A stretch of 15,771 nt of DNA from the NCBI GenBank assembly GCA_937927975.1, contig CALEZT010000214.1:1-15771 (forward strand). The letters are read 5' to 3'. Shown here piece by piece: positions 14,068-15,771 of this stretch. The position numbers and the translations under genes are program-made. Positions within the stretch are counted from its first letter, which is position 1; each line of letters begins with the position of its first letter. This stretch comes from an uncultured Phycisphaerales bacterium. Its GTDB lineage: Bacteria; Planctomycetota; Phycisphaerae; Sedimentisphaerales; Anaerobacaceae. The notes below the pieces were generated by a model, which did no database searches, was not told where the DNA came from, and saw nothing but the letters and a program-made list of their open reading frames with translations.

Positions 14068-14235
14068 ATGTCGCCCGGCCGGACGGAGGCAGGATTCGTG
14101 TGCAGAAACGTCTTGAAGCCAAACGCGCCGCTTTGGCCGGACGATCGCAGGGCCCTTTCGTGGGTCTTCCACCACATCAACCTCATTGAAACCGTTGCAA
14201 CACCCGACGAACCATCCAATCAACTCCAGTCATGA
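14068..14235 (+). CDS. Possible 55-aa small protein or leader ORF
   Basis: Short ORF with a strong Shine-Dalgarno, GGAGG (14057-14061), 6 nt before the ATG. It ends in TGA 23 bp before the surface-protein start. Its ATG lies 86 bp after operator D, matching the 89 and 95 bp operator-to-start distances of the two other operator-bearing genes. The product has no signal peptide or membrane segment and no recognised domain; it is rich in Pro, Arg and Asp with a 'WVFHHINLIE' stretch. It may be a real small protein, a translated leader affecting the downstream gene, or chance. The ribosome binding site and spacing are seen; function is unknown. Confidence 0.42.
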   Translation: MSPGRTEAGFVCRNVLKPNAPLWPDDRRALSWVFHHINLIETVATPDEPSNQLQS

Positions 14236-14258
14236 ACATTTTCTTGGGAGATGCAACG

Positions 14259-15771
14259 ATGAAAACGCAGTGTCCGGTATTCTGTCTCACAATCATCCTG
14301 GTCCTGATGTTGGTTTGCAGCGGCGCAGGAGCCGACCAATTGGTGGGTGTGTCGGAGATCACCATGGCCGGCGGCAACATCGTCAGTATTCGCCATGGCG
14401 GGACCGAATACGTCGTGGCCAATGGCGATCTCATTCTGGGCACGACAACTCGTTGGTATATTCCGGCCGCAACTGGGGTCCCAACCCTCTGGGCGGAAGG
14501 AGCCCCGGCTCCCGCTGCAACGGTCACCGGCACATCTGACCCTAAAGTCTCTGACGTGGGCTCGAAGGCCGACAACTGGACCCTCGCCGTCGCAGGGGCT
14601 GTAGGCGGCATGTCCTCGATCGATGGAATCAACTACCAGGAGACGGTCTTTCCGCTCCCGACCAAGCTGATCTTCGTGTTCGAGCGGGGTGGCAACGACA
14701 ACGGCACCGTTCAGCCCATCCTGCTGGACGGGTCGCTGGGAGCATCGTTGCCTCTGAAGGCAAGCGGTGCCCCCTACGCCAACACAGGGGTCAACGTGGG
14801 GGGCCAGAACGCTTTTGGGTATGCTCTGGTGACGGATGCGCCGGTCATAGGACTGCGGATCACCGCTTCAGGACATGATGCCATGAGTATTTCAGCCGTG
14901 CCTACTCTTCGTCGGGATCCGACTCCTGCGGACGAGGCGACCGACGTGGTTCGCGACGTCGTTCTGAGCTGGACGCCGGGAGAAGGCGCGGTCACGTACG
15001 ACGTGTACTTCGGGACCTCTCTCGCGGACGTCGCCGACGCCAGCCGGGCCAATCCCAAAGGTGCGCTGGTCAGCCAAGGTCAGACCGAGACCACCTATAC
15101 TCCCGCCCAACGCCTCCAATACGGCCAGGTGTATTATTGGCGCGTGGACGAGATCGCCGCAGCCCCCAATTCCGAGGTATCCAAGGGTGTGGTCTGGTCG
15201 TTCACCGCGGAACCGATCTCCTATCCGATTACGAACATCGCAGTCACCGCTTCGAGCTTCAACCCCGAGATGGTTCCGGAGAACACGATCAACCGGTCGG
15301 GTCTCAATTCCGCCGATCAGCACTCGGTCGATCCCACGCATATGTGGCTGAGCGGACCCGGCGCTGCGCAGCCGACATGGATTCAATACGAGTTCGACAA
15401 GGCGTACAAACTCGACACGTTGCAGGTCTGGAACTCCAACCAGGCGCTGGAATCCGTCCTTGGCTTCGGCGCCAAGGACGTAACCGTGGAATGCTCCCTC
15501 GACGGTCAGACTTGGACCCGGTTGGGCGACTTCCAGTTCCCGCGGGCCCCTGGCGGATCGACCTATTCGCCCGACGAGCCCGTGGACTTCGATGGCGCCA
15601 TCGCGAAGTTCGTCAAACTGACGATCAACAGCAACTGGGGCGGTATGGTCGCCCAGTATGGTCTCAGCGAGGTCCGGTTCTTCTTCGTTCCGGTCCAGGC
15701 TCGCGAGCCCGTTCCCGCGGTCGGCGCCACCGGCGTCGATCTCGACGCGGAACTGAACTGGCGGCCGGGAC
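14259..15771 (+). CDS. Secreted multidomain surface protein with Fn3-like and F5/8 type C (discoidin) domains; 3'-truncated by the window
   Basis: Open for 504 codons to the window edge with no stop. GGGAG lies 8 nt before the ATG. A Sec signal peptide covers about 1-25 ('LVLMLVCSGAGA'). Residues 26-218 are a beta-rich N-terminal domain I recognise only as planctomycete-like. Residues 219-320 form a fibronectin-like module with the characteristic 'YGQVYYWRVDEI' (288-299). Residues 321-478 are an F5/8 type C/discoidin carbohydrate-binding domain ('WIQYEFDKAYKLDTLQVWNS', 'VTVECSLDGQTWTRLG', 'YGLSEVRF'). Residues 484-504 begin a second Fn3-like repeat ('PAVGATGVDLDAELNW', compare 223-238). Such proteins are exported, often with LamG repeats and a C-terminal sorting signal, which would lie beyond the window. 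Likely role is binding glycan at the cell surface. Operator D upstream suggests co-regulation with the catabolic operon. Confidence 0.87.
   Translation, partial: MKTQCPVFCLTIILVLMLVCSGAGADQLVGVSEITMAGGNIVSIRHGGTEYVVANGDLILGTTTRWYIPAATGVPTLWAEGAPAPAATVTGTSDPKVSDVGSKADNWTLAVAGAVGGMSSIDGINYQETVFPLPTKLIFVFERGGNDNGTVQPILLDGSLGASLPLKASGAPYANTGVNVGGQNAFGYALVTDAPVIGLRITASGHDAMSISAVPTLRRDPTPADEATDVVRDVVLSWTPGEGAVTYDVYFGTSLADVADASRANPKGALVSQGQTETTYTPAQRLQYGQVYYWRVDEIAAAPNSEVSKGVVWSFTAEPISYPITNIAVTASSFNPEMVPENTINRSGLNSADQHSVDPTHMWLSGPGAAQPTWIQYEFDKAYKLDTLQVWNSNQALESVLGFGAKDVTVECSLDGQTWTRLGDFQFPRAPGGSTYSPDEPVDFDGAIAKFVKLTINSNWGGMVAQYGLSEVRFFFVPVQAREPVPAVGATGVDLDAELNWRPG

Overview
The window looks like chromosomal DNA from a Planctomycetota bacterium, most likely a polysaccharide-degrading, Phycisphaerae/Sedimentisphaerales-like lineage. 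Three things point there. The pseudopilin-like protein ends in an H-X9-DG motif. The surface protein combines a fibronectin-like 'YYWRVDE' module with an F5/8-type C domain. The catabolic cluster sits beside a XylR/AraC-type regulator. The DNA is GC-rich, which produces very long open frames on the antisense strand; these are not genes. The taxonomic call is inference.

Layout from left to right. (1) 84-961: a decayed transposase with a frameshift, a nonsense codon and an internal deletion. (2) 1098-11393, all on the minus strand and so read from right to left: a seven-gene operon. In transcription order it encodes two secreted DUF5060 glycoside-hydrolase-like proteins (625 and 975 aa), a tartrate/D-malate/isopropylmalate-type dehydrogenase, a cyclase-family metal hydrolase, a transaldolase-like protein, an ACS-family (hexuronate-type) MFS transporter and a Gfo/Idh/MocA oxidoreductase. 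Gaps within it are about 6-61 bp. (3) 11533-12711, minus: a XylR-like regulator (sugar-binding domain plus AraC DNA-binding domain) with its own good sigma70-type promoter. (4) 12872-13567, minus: a type II pseudopilin-like protein. (5) 14068-14235, plus: a possible 55-aa small ORF with a strong ribosome binding site. (6) 14259 to the window end, plus: a secreted multidomain surface protein, cut off by the window edge.

The main result is a bipartite direct-repeat motif, TGCGCATTTTGGG-N8-CTGCGTATTATGG-like, present three times. One copy lies upstream of the catabolic operon (11482-11515), one upstream of the pseudopilin gene (13662-13695), and one in the opposite orientation upstream of the plus-strand surface-protein unit (13948-13981). 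The N8 spacing is identical in all three, the two half-sites lie 22 bp apart in the same orientation, and each copy sits just upstream of a weak promoter. This is the geometry expected of an AraC/XylR-family activator, and such a regulator is encoded in the middle of the cluster. I infer a local regulon in which one regulator switches on secreted glycan degradation, uptake, sugar-acid catabolism, a pseudopilin and a surface-binding protein.

Proposed joint function (inference): the two secreted proteins act on an extracellular glycan, the MFS transporter imports an acidic sugar or sugar acid, and the Gfo/Idh oxidoreductase, cyclase-family hydrolase, TtuC-like dehydrogenase and transaldolase-like protein process it. 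The substrate cannot be read from the sequence.
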